Shown piece by piece: positions 7,472 through 15,083 of a stretch of 19,949 nucleotides of DNA; the first letter of the stretch is position 1; every line of letters starts with the position of its first letter. The translations under genes and the position numbers were made by a program. Below the pieces are notes generated by a model. It saw nothing but the letters and a program-made list of their open reading frames with translations, was not told the DNA's origin and searched no databases. The DNA lies in assembly GCA_016840125.1 (NCBI GenBank), contig JAEOSY010000547.1, positions 1 to 19,949 of the forward strand, given 5' to 3'. The stretch comes from Candidatus Helarchaeota archaeon. GTDB lineage: Archaea > Asgardarchaeota > Lokiarchaeia > Helarchaeales > HEL-GB-A.

Positions 7472-8155
7472 TCATTGACCTCCCTGTGTGTTTACCTTAT
7501 TAAAAAGTTCAAGAATCTCGTCTCTTCGTTCAGAGTTCATACAAACCACCTGGTTGTTCCCCTCTTGTAAGGCGAGGATGTTTTCACTCACCAACAAATT
7601 AATTCGATATTTTACTTTATCTCTTGACCACCCGAGCGATTTGAGAAGCACCGATATGCTAACAGTGCCTTCTTTTATTATAATATTTAATATTTTTCTA
7701 TTTAACTCATTCCTTAATAAGAAATACTCAATTGCCACCTCCTCGGGGAATTCAAATGGAAGAAAGAGGGTATATCTCTTGTACTTCATCCTTCTAATGA
7801 ATTCAAATTTCACTAGCACTTCGAGATGCCAGATCAACTGCCCTGGGCTCCCGGTGCTGCCTTTATACCTCTCCTTTATCGTTGAAAAATGAGTGCCTAT
7901 GTGGCTGGTAATATACTTGTAAATCTGCTTTCGATGGGAATTTGCCAGTACGAGGTCCTTGGTTAATTTCGTACCTTCAATTAAAATTCTCTTTTCCATT
8001 AAACTTTGGATAAGTCTGAGGAGGACTTTCCGCTCGATTGGGATCCGACGTTTCACTTCATAGTAGAGCCGCTTTGCATCCAAGACCAAGTTTCGGCTGA
8101 TGAGCTCCTCTGCAATCGCCAAAATTTGCGGGATATATTGAGCTTCTGCTTCCAC
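7472..8155 (-). CDS. Archaeal multi-winged-helix transcriptional regulator
   Basis: 227 residues, soluble and basic. Three successive winged-helix-like units are visible: 5-72 (helices ending RLIQSLMEKRILIEGTK), 73-133 (KQIYKYITSHIGTHFSTIKE, then GQLIWHLEVLVKFEFIRR and wing KYKRYTLFLP), and 150-207 (NRKILNIIIKEGTVSISVLL, then SRDKVKYRINLLVSENILAL). The central unit has the usual archaeal wHTH form. The start is GTG at 8155, since the frame upstream holds no ATG or GTG before a stop, and G-rich GGGTG sits just before it. It is the first gene of an operon with the 7TM-longin protein, which suggests the membrane protein controls or is controlled by this factor. It is transcribed divergently from the 8462 gene, so it could regulate the intervening promoters (inference). 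Confidence 0.85.
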   Translation of the reverse strand: MEAEAQYIPQILAIAEELISRNLVLDAKRLYYEVKRRIPIERKVLLRLIQSLMEKRILIEGTKLTKDLVLANSHRKQIYKYITSHIGTHFSTIKERYKGSTGSPGQLIWHLEVLVKFEFIRRMKYKRYTLFLPFEFPEEVAIEYFLLRNELNRKILNIIIKEGTVSISVLLKSLGWSRDKVKYRINLLVSENILALQEGNNQVVCMNSERRDEILELFNKVNTQGGQ

Positions 8156-8232
8156 CCACCCGTTTATAGTCGCTTTCGTCGAAATTGCACACCACGCCTC
8201 TCATGATTGAGCTTTACTATTATTTTTCCATG

Positions 8233-8240
8233 GTATATAA
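8233..8240 (-). promoter_or_regulatory. TATA box of the wHTH/7TM operon
   Basis: Minus-strand TTTATATA about 80 bases before the GTG at 8155 predicts a start near 8210 and a leader of about 55 bases. The 306-base divergent region 8156-8461 holds this and the plus-strand promoter at 8368-8400, with no gene seen. Confidence 0.5.
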
Positions 8241-8367
8241 ATCTATTGCTGGGGGTTCGTGCCTCCCTGATTTTACCAATCCTTTATTTACTGATTTACT
8301 GATTCACTTCTCTGGCTTCATACAACCATTCGGCTACAAATCCTGTCCCCTCATTTCTATACCAATT

Positions 8368-8400
8368 ACCGAATAATCGGTCGTGATGGGTATATATATC
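8368..8400 (+). promoter_or_regulatory. Promoter module of the 8462 gene with repeated 26-base block
   Basis: Positions 8375-8400 are identical to 9102-9127. The block contains TCGGTCGTGATGGG followed directly by the TATA stretch TATATATAT (8391-8399). Here the 5' part forms a perfect inverted repeat ACCGA-ATAA-TCGGT (8368-8381), an operator-like arrangement just upstream of the TATA/BRE. The predicted transcription start is near 8420, and GGTGA before the 8462 ATG serves as ribosome site. Confidence 0.7.
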
Positions 8401-8461
8401 CCTCTAATGATCCTCTTTATGGGAATAATGTAACAAAATTCCGATAAATATAGGTGACCCT

Positions 8462-8986
8462 ATGGGAAAAAAGAAGATTCAGAAGAACGCTGAAAAGCAA
8501 GGACTAACTCAGCTACCCTTAACAGTTCTTTATGCCCGACCAAGAACTATTCTCCCCGGCATGAGCGGTTTTGACGATGCATTGCTCTTTTTAGAGGCTG
8601 GGCTCTTTAAAACTAACACCCCCGATATTCCAGTATTCCTCCTCCGATATATTAAAAATGAACTAAAGGATTCCTCCGTGCAATACAAGAGATCCAGAAA
8701 TGGGAGACATTATAAAAACTACATTTTGGCTCCTAACTCTAAGTTATACCTGGAAATCTTTACTAAAATCGTAGGCATCCTCGCCCTCCGAACGAGCAAT
8801 TATGTAACTGAAATCAACATTTACTGTGACGATCAGCAAATTCTCCAAGACATCGCAAAGGTTGTGAATGAAATTTACAATGATGGGATGCTGGCGCACA
8901 TGAAATGGGACAAAGTCGAGAAAAAATTCAAATTTAACCGTGAAGATTGCATTGACACCTGGATACCATTACTAGAATGCACCTAA
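8462..8986 (+). CDS. Hypothetical soluble protein, 174 aa
   Basis: I do not recognise this protein. It begins with a lysine-rich tail (MGKKKIQKNAEKQG) and then looks like a mixed alpha/beta cytosolic protein, with no signal peptide or membrane segment. Possible helices are at 35-50 and 58-70 (VFLLRYIKNELKDSS), followed by strand-like YKNYILAP and a helix EIFTKIVGILALR, then EINIYCDDQQILQDIAKVVNEIY. Two cysteines near the C-terminus (in EDCID and LLECT) are not arranged as a metal site. ATG 8462 is preceded by AGGTGACCC, a fair ribosome site. It shares the repeated promoter block with the large surface protein downstream, so the two are probably expressed under the same conditions. Confidence 0.75.
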   Translation: MGKKKIQKNAEKQGLTQLPLTVLYARPRTILPGMSGFDDALLFLEAGLFKTNTPDIPVFLLRYIKNELKDSSVQYKRSRNGRHYKNYILAPNSKLYLEIFTKIVGILALRTSNYVTEINIYCDDQQILQDIAKVVNEIYNDGMLAHMKWDKVEKKFKFNREDCIDTWIPLLECT

Positions 8987-9101
8987 CGTTACCTAACACC
9001 TCTAACCTCCTCCCCTCTTAATCTTGGGAAATATTTTGAAGCAACAGATATCTATAGCACCCCCCCTACTTCTAAAAACGAGTTTTCCCCCGTTGACGAA
9101 A

Positions 9102-9127
9102 AATCGGTCGTGATGGGTATATATATC
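9102..9127 (+). promoter_or_regulatory. Promoter of the large surface protein, identical 26-base block
   Basis: Exact second copy of the block at 8375-8400, again containing TCGGTCGTGATGGG and an abutting TATATATAT. The left arm of the inverted repeat is degenerate here (GACGA instead of ACCGA). The predicted transcription start is near 9146, 47 bases before ATG 9193 and 20 before ATG 9166. The remaining intergenic DNA (8987-9101) is pyrimidine-rich and may hold the terminator of the 8462 gene. Confidence 0.7.
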
Positions 9128-9192
9128 AAAAAACCATTTTTCATTTTTAAAAGACGATTCTACAAATGATGAATTATATAGCAGGGAGTAAT

Positions 9193-12100
9193 ATGCGGCA
9201 TCTTTTAAAGATCTTGAAATCATGTAAGAAATACCTTCTTTTGGGATTTGTTATCAGCTTATTCTTATCATCTTTTTTCGGGTTATTTCTTTTCACGAAC
9301 CTATCGCCCCATTCAGGCATGTTATTTGATGAGGGGCCCCTCTCGGCTGCTTCCCCAGCTTCCTTGGACGACAATTTCGAGTCTTACAGCTCTAATACTG
9401 AATTAAAGACAACATGGACGACTCTTGAAGGAGTTGGCTGCAATATTACCCTCTCTACTGAACAATCTCATTCCTTAAATAAATCAGTGCGCTTAACCGA
9501 CGACAGTACCGGTCCAACTAATTGGACCTTCATGAGACGCTCTTTTGGGGTGGAATCTACCTTACTCTATATTAGCCTTTATGTTTACCTCCTTCAAAAC
9601 GATGAGGATCTTATTATATATATCATAAATTCCGGTTGGGGTTCAACGGGTATTGAGTGTGGTCTCGCCAATAATGGTACAGTATTTTATACCTCTGGAG
9701 GGACTTACTATTGGTCAGATGAGACCTATCCCGCGAATCAATGGCATCATCTCGAGATCCATTATGATGTTGTAATCCATACATATTCATTCTATTTTAA
9801 TAAAATTCCTATTTGTGAGCATATCTCCGCTCGAAGCAGCATTAGCAATCCAAGTGAAATCGTAATTAGTACGAGCACAATTTATGGTGCTGGGTCTGCC
9901 ACATTTTATGTGGACGATATCTATGTGCACACTTCGCACTATCCGATCGCAATCAATGGGAACGCCGAATTGGCTGCCATTGCGAGTGAAGGAAACGGAA
10001 CCGCGGACGATCCGTATATCCTTGAAGACTACGTTATTGCAACTAGGATCACTGACACTGATAGGATCTCCATTAGTCATACTGATGCATATTTCATCCT
10101 CCGTAATAGCTCCGTTATCAACGCCAATTCTCCATACGGAATAAAGCTATTTAATGTGAGTAACGGCTGGCTTGCCAATAATACAATCCATGATGGGGTG
10201 GGCATCGGTATTTATACGGTTGCCGCCTATAACTGCAAGATAACAAACAATTTAGCTTATCATAATGATGATGACGGTTTTTATTTGTATATGTCCATAA
10301 ACTGCACCCTCACCAGAAATCATGTATATGATAACCATTATGGTATTGTATTAGAACGCTCAATAAATTGCAACCTCACCAATAATCAGGTATTAGATAA
10401 TACCTATCATGGAATACTACTATGGTCTTCTAACCAAACAGACAATAATAGATTAATTAATAACACCGCTAATGAAAATGGAGTTAATGGAATACATTTA
10501 CACCAAAGTTGGGGCAATTACTTGGCAGGCAATACCGCCAATAATAACGGAGGATCTGGGATGGATTTCTCTAAAAGTAAAAATAATACAGTGTTGAGTA
10601 ATATTGCCAATGGTAATGCAGAAGATGGAATCAACTTAGATAGCTCCTCTATAAACAATTATATTGTAGATAACACCCTCCTTAAAAACACCTATAGTGT
10701 TAGAGGGGGTTTAGCAAATATCATTGAAAACAATTCTGTAATAAAAACCATCTTACCCGAAAACAAAACATATTGGACTTTTCCACAATCAGGATTTTAT
10801 CAGGCATCCTTTGGGTTTGATAGCGATGCAAGTGGTACTTGCCCTGTTGGCTGGGATGATGTGTCGAGTTCTGGTGGGTCTTATGTAAAAGTAGTTTCAT
10901 CTAAATTCGGGCATAAAAAAGTTATAGAGGGCAAAGATACTGATGATAGTGGAGCATTCCGTATAAATTATTATTTTTCTAATACTGAAGGAACAATTGA
11001 ATTCTGGATAGCTCACACTACTACCCAGGAAGCTAAACCTATTTCAACGATGATTTTAGATAGTTCTGATACAGTATTATTCGGGATTCAACTTGTTGAA
11101 AATAATATTGATATTTATGCAAATAATTCAATAATAAGTGGGGGAACATATTTAAAAAATACTTGGTATCATTTCAGGTTAGATTATAGGTCTAATTCGG
11201 GAACCGAGTACGAAGGGTTGAATCAGAACGAATTTAAACTATATATTAACGGGACTTATAAGGGTATATATGAATTCTACGATCTGGGAGACCCAGATCG
11301 CCTTTGGTGCAGGTCTCTGCATGCCTCCTCTTCATATTATGGTTATTGGGATGCGTTTGGTTTTTCCTGGGATCCCAATTACGATATAGGTGATAATTTG
11401 AATCAAAAATGGTCCTTGAGCTATGTGACTAACGATGCGGATTGGGTCAAGTATTCCCTCAATGGGCAAGATGATATAACTCTCTCTTATGATGCAGTAA
11501 ATAATGTTTGGGAGAATATGACTATCTATCCCTCAATTAATGAAAATACCCTGCAAATTTTCTGCAAGGAGGGCCCGAATATATATTCGAGTGAGGTTCT
11601 ACATTTTACGAACTACAATTATCTTACCCTCGAGTTCATTAATTTCACGGAAAATGGGGACGCGGCACCTCCAGGAACTAGATTAACGGATGATATTGAT
11701 CTCAACATATCTGCAACCTATCGGACGTCGTGGGGGCCTCTCCTTACACAGACTAATGCCTCAATCTATTACAAAATAAATGAAAATCCTTGGAACGGTC
11801 CCAACTTCCTTAGCAATGGGTACGATTATCAGGCATCTAATTTCGTAATCCAGAAGAGTAATTACTCCAATGGGGATGATATTTATTACTTTTTCCGCTT
11901 CCAACAATACGATGTGAATGGAACGCTCCTCAAAGAGCATTACCAAACACAAGACGGTGTAAAATATCATATTAATGACGCACAAATTAATGCCTACCAT
12001 AAGAGGGTTGAATCGATTCTTTACAAACTGCAGCTTAACTATAGTGTATGGTATTCAGCTATAGTTAAGAATATCTTTCCAACAGCAACTGGACAGAATG

Positions 12101-14802
12101 TAAGTTTCTATCAATGGGGCCATATTTCATATGAGAACATCACATTGAGCTACCAAAATCTCACCAGCAGCCTAGATAACTATTCAATGGCTAGCCCCAC
12201 TGCCCCCCAATTATCTCATTCCATTAATGAGTCGACTGGGTTGATTGCCCGCTCACAAAACCCCAGCTTTAGCGTCAATGATGGCATCCAAAGTCAGTTC
12301 TTCATAAATCCTACTGAGAACTATATTGAAGATGTAAGTGAAATAACAATCGCAAAGATTGACTATGAGGGATTGTTCAGCAACCATTACCTTAACTTTA
12401 CAGGGGAGCTAATCAATCTTACCTTCTTAAAAAGGGAAGCATGGCCCTACCCCTATCGGGAGGTTCTCACCTTCATATCAGGTCTGAACATGACGGTGAG
12501 GTTCGACTCCTTCACGGGGATAATGTTGTATTATGAACATAGGTGGGGAAATGAAACATCCGGGAGGAAGCTCGTGATGGGGCTTCGGGAGAACGTAGAG
12601 AACTACCCCATCAATCTGATGGTTGAAAAACGCACAGAAATTATCTCTGGAGGATTTCATATTATTCCCAACTCGACCGCATTCATCCTCTATGATCCCC
12701 CCGGGGATCACAGTTTCAGCCAAATAACTCAGGGGTATAAGATCACGGTCAGTCATAGTTTTGAAGCCATGAATGGAACAGGATGGTCTTCAGAGACGCT
12801 TTACGGTTATGAGGCAGCTCCTGACACGGGCAGTAGATTGGACAAGTGGAGACCTTTACTCAATCTTGCTAGGGATGCGGTAGGGAAACTTTTCGACATA
12901 GTTGGCGTTGAGATTCCTCTCGAACAATTTTACAATGAACAATCGGGTTGGGAAACAGCAGCGTTCGGTGGGCTCTTAGGGATAGGTTACTGGTTATTTA
13001 ATAAATTTGACACGGATCCAGATGAGCAGGCAATGTTAGAGGAGCTCTACAGTACCGGACAGATTCAGGATGGAGGTGAAGTTTCAAGTGCAATGGTTAC
13101 AGAAGGTACAGCATCAGACCTTACAGTCGAGATTACACAAGAAAGAACCATGACATCTTCGCTAAACTCGGAAGATCCTGAATTAATTGGGCCGGACCGG
13201 GGCGATCTTTATTATGGATATAGCACAGTTATTCCCTACTTTCTTGTACGCGATAATTATTACATAATAATTAACATAACAGATGGTCCACTAATACCTC
13301 TTAACGATATTTATGTTTGGAATGAGGATAATAGTACGAAATTGAAATACGGGTATTCCACAACCGCTCAATTCAGCGTTTTAGGAGCTTACTTGGATTC
13401 TTATGGGTTAACAGGTCTCAAAGAATCCAATCCCTTCACCGATAAAGTGATTAATAGCACCGAAGCGCAATACGTATTGAAATGTGGTCCCTCTGAATTC
13501 TGGACCCCAGGTTATGTTACTGAAGAAGGTTATTCCCATTCAACAACAACTACTTTAATCACAACTCTAACCAATGAATTTACTAATAGTAGTTTAGAGT
13601 TTCAGCATACCGAAACCTTACAGAATTATGAATCTGGTTTAAAATGTACCGAGATTGTTGATCAAAAATTCAGCAACGACATTGAATATTCATATTCGGT
13701 AATAAACACCACATCCAACCAAGTCAATATGGAAGTACTATACCATTTAGAGGACGATGATGGTACGCCAATTGGACTGCATGATCAATTTTGTATCGAT
13801 ATCTACCAGGATTTGCGATATGGTACGTTTGGCTTCATCGTCAAAGAGAATTTCACCTATACATCCAATCCCTACGAAGTAGGGACGCGGGACCGGAGGC
13901 CTCCAAGTTCTTCTACGATATACGGCCTAGATGAGTATGTCAAGGGCGTTATTGAAATCAGTTGTATCGCAATGGATAATGAAACCGGCGTCGACTACGT
14001 TGATTTCTATATTAGTATTTCTCCAATCCTAGATGGTACTGCTGAACACATCGGAAAGCAAAATACGCCGCTGGGCACGAATCCGAACGTATATCAGCTT
14101 CTTTGGAACACAACTGATCGGTTTGGGTTACAACCCGTGACACTGTACTTGTTCGCGAAGACGACTGATTGCGCAATTCCTTTGAAAAATTCATTAATCT
14201 CACCCGCATATATAATTCACATCGATAATAAAATCCCCGAAAAATGCCAAGCAGTCGCTTATACTCCCCTCCGTGGGGCAATCCCTCTCTATGCCAGTAC
14301 ATATGATACGGATTCAGGGATCGCATATGTGGAATATTGGGACGGGTTTCCCGAGAATCTTGATAGTATTCTTTTAGGAGTGAGTTATGACCCAAGCAGC
14401 TCTTATAATTTCATCTGGGCGACGAATCCAAGTGGAGCTGATGATGGCGTACATACCATTTATGCGCGAGCGTACGATAATGCTGGCAATTATTTGGACT
14501 CTTTGCCCCTTGTAATTCAGGTAGATAATCTTTCGACACCCGTCGCTACGACTGACATTCTTTTGTGGGCGATTCTAGGGCTGGGAATTGTTGGGATTTC
14601 TGCATATGTTTTGAATAACACCTATCTGAGGCAGCGAAGAGCGAAAAAGACATCCTCAGTGCCGCCGAAGAAAAAACTCTCTACTAAACCCCCACCATCC
14701 ACCAAAGAGACCCCACTCACGATTTTAAAACACCGTCTAGCGAAAGGCGAAATTACACGGGACGAATATCACGCTACTAAAGAAATGATAGAAGGCAAAT
14801 AA
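9193..14802 (+). CDS. Giant surface protein: LamG-like, NosD-type beta-helix, Ig-like repeats, TM anchor and SHOCT tail
   Basis: 1869 residues from ATG 9193. I prefer it to ATG 9166 because AGGGAG lies 4 bases before it and it directly opens a signal-like N-terminus (MRHLLKILKSCKKYLLLG, then a hydrophobic core). Approximate order: ConA/LamG-like domain 30-245 (NQWHHLEIHYD, ATFYVDDIYV); right-handed parallel beta-helix 250-500, opened by GNGTADDPYILEDYVI and rich in NN-T/I-A turns as in NosD/PbH1 proteins; second LamG-like domain 535-735 (NTWYHFRLDYR, KLYINGTYKG); a long beta-rich middle not assigned; two bacterial-Ig-like domains about 1575-1780; TM helix 1787-1808; basic linker; cytosolic SHOCT motif at the end (ILKHRLAKGEITRDEYHATK). 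Many N-x-S/T sequons suggest N-glycosylation. Role inferred: cell-surface or S-layer-associated adhesin or glycan binder. No catalytic motif is recognised. Confidence 0.85.
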   Translation: MRHLLKILKSCKKYLLLGFVISLFLSSFFGLFLFTNLSPHSGMLFDEGPLSAASPASLDDNFESYSSNTELKTTWTTLEGVGCNITLSTEQSHSLNKSVRLTDDSTGPTNWTFMRRSFGVESTLLYISLYVYLLQNDEDLIIYIINSGWGSTGIECGLANNGTVFYTSGGTYYWSDETYPANQWHHLEIHYDVVIHTYSFYFNKIPICEHISARSSISNPSEIVISTSTIYGAGSATFYVDDIYVHTSHYPIAINGNAELAAIASEGNGTADDPYILEDYVIATRITDTDRISISHTDAYFILRNSSVINANSPYGIKLFNVSNGWLANNTIHDGVGIGIYTVAAYNCKITNNLAYHNDDDGFYLYMSINCTLTRNHVYDNHYGIVLERSINCNLTNNQVLDNTYHGILLWSSNQTDNNRLINNTANENGVNGIHLHQSWGNYLAGNTANNNGGSGMDFSKSKNNTVLSNIANGNAEDGINLDSSSINNYIVDNTLLKNTYSVRGGLANIIENNSVIKTILPENKTYWTFPQSGFYQASFGFDSDASGTCPVGWDDVSSSGGSYVKVVSSKFGHKKVIEGKDTDDSGAFRINYYFSNTEGTIEFWIAHTTTQEAKPISTMILDSSDTVLFGIQLVENNIDIYANNSIISGGTYLKNTWYHFRLDYRSNSGTEYEGLNQNEFKLYINGTYKGIYEFYDLGDPDRLWCRSLHASSSYYGYWDAFGFSWDPNYDIGDNLNQKWSLSYVTNDADWVKYSLNGQDDITLSYDAVNNVWENMTIYPSINENTLQIFCKEGPNIYSSEVLHFTNYNYLTLEFINFTENGDAAPPGTRLTDDIDLNISATYRTSWGPLLTQTNASIYYKINENPWNGPNFLSNGYDYQASNFVIQKSNYSNGDDIYYFFRFQQYDVNGTLLKEHYQTQDGVKYHINDAQINAYHKRVESILYKLQLNYSVWYSAIVKNIFPTATGQNVSFYQWGHISYENITLSYQNLTSSLDNYSMASPTAPQLSHSINESTGLIARSQNPSFSVNDGIQSQFFINPTENYIEDVSEITIAKIDYEGLFSNHYLNFTGELINLTFLKREAWPYPYREVLTFISGLNMTVRFDSFTGIMLYYEHRWGNETSGRKLVMGLRENVENYPINLMVEKRTEIISGGFHIIPNSTAFILYDPPGDHSFSQITQGYKITVSHSFEAMNGTGWSSETLYGYEAAPDTGSRLDKWRPLLNLARDAVGKLFDIVGVEIPLEQFYNEQSGWETAAFGGLLGIGYWLFNKFDTDPDEQAMLEELYSTGQIQDGGEVSSAMVTEGTASDLTVEITQERTMTSSLNSEDPELIGPDRGDLYYGYSTVIPYFLVRDNYYIIINITDGPLIPLNDIYVWNEDNSTKLKYGYSTTAQFSVLGAYLDSYGLTGLKESNPFTDKVINSTEAQYVLKCGPSEFWTPGYVTEEGYSHSTTTTLITTLTNEFTNSSLEFQHTETLQNYESGLKCTEIVDQKFSNDIEYSYSVINTTSNQVNMEVLYHLEDDDGTPIGLHDQFCIDIYQDLRYGTFGFIVKENFTYTSNPYEVGTRDRRPPSSSTIYGLDEYVKGVIEISCIAMDNETGVDYVDFYISISPILDGTAEHIGKQNTPLGTNPNVYQLLWNTTDRFGLQPVTLYLFAKTTDCAIPLKNSLISPAYIIHIDNKIPEKCQAVAYTPLRGAIPLYASTYDTDSGIAYVEYWDGFPENLDSILLGVSYDPSSSYNFIWATNPSGADDGVHTIYARAYDNAGNYLDSLPLVIQVDNLSTPVATTDILLWAILGLGIVGISAYVLNNTYLRQRRAKKTSSVPPKKKLSTKPPPSTKETPLTILKHRLAKGEITRDEYHATKEMIEGK

Positions 14803-14829
14803 AAATAAATCTGTATCTGTGAGAACTAT

Positions 14830-14977
14830 CTATCGAAGCAACACGATGCCTGCTACAATCAACAATCCTATACAGAGCTAAGACGAGATGCCCGCTTATT
14901 CTGACAGTTCGTAGTGTGGTAACTGCACTATAGAATCGTTCTACTATACTACTTTTAGATTCTGATTTTGGTTCCAT
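14830..14977 (-). pseudogene. Truncated, frameshifted fifth DUF998-like copy (N-terminal remnant)
   Basis: On the minus strand, ATG 14977 opens MEPKSESKSSIVERFYSAVTT and continues LRTVRISGHLVLALY. This matches the N-terminus of DUF998 paralogue 4 (WVEKLYNKLTAPRTVR, then LVLILY). Right after Tyr36 (near 14869) two bases are missing relative to paralogue 4. In the shifted frame the text continues GLLIVAGIVLL, matching GLLVVAVIVAA in TM1, and then reaches a stop at 14830-14832. No homology is seen beyond TM1, so the rest was deleted. The unshifted frame runs on as nonsense into the 3' end of the surface-protein gene. It is a dead fragment more than 9 kb from the intact array. ATATTAAATTAATT upstream may be its old promoter. 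Confidence 0.75.
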
Positions 14978-15032
14978 TTTTTTTCAATCTTATCTTCCTC
15001 TTTGATGATTATTTTAATTAATTTAATATGGA

Positions 15033-15043
15033 TTATTTTTAAA
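15033..15043 (+). promoter_or_regulatory. TATA box of the 15084 gene
   Basis: TTATTTTTAAA about 45 bases before ATG 15084 predicts a start near 15065 with a short leader. No strong ribosome site follows. Confidence 0.4.
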
Positions 15044-15083
15044 CTCACAGACCTTGTATCAGTGAGTAAGTTTGGAAAAATAT

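Noticed and set aside
8270..8310. Short direct repeat TTACTGATTTACTGAT in the divergent region
   Set aside because: Only two adjacent short units; too little to call a repeat array or operator.
9002..9223. 73-codon minus-strand frame before the surface protein
   Set aside because: It crosses the promoter and start of the surface-protein gene and has no convincing promoter or protein pattern.
14012..14395. 127-codon minus-strand frame
   Set aside because: Antisense to the clear Ig-like repeats of the surface protein; composition looks random.
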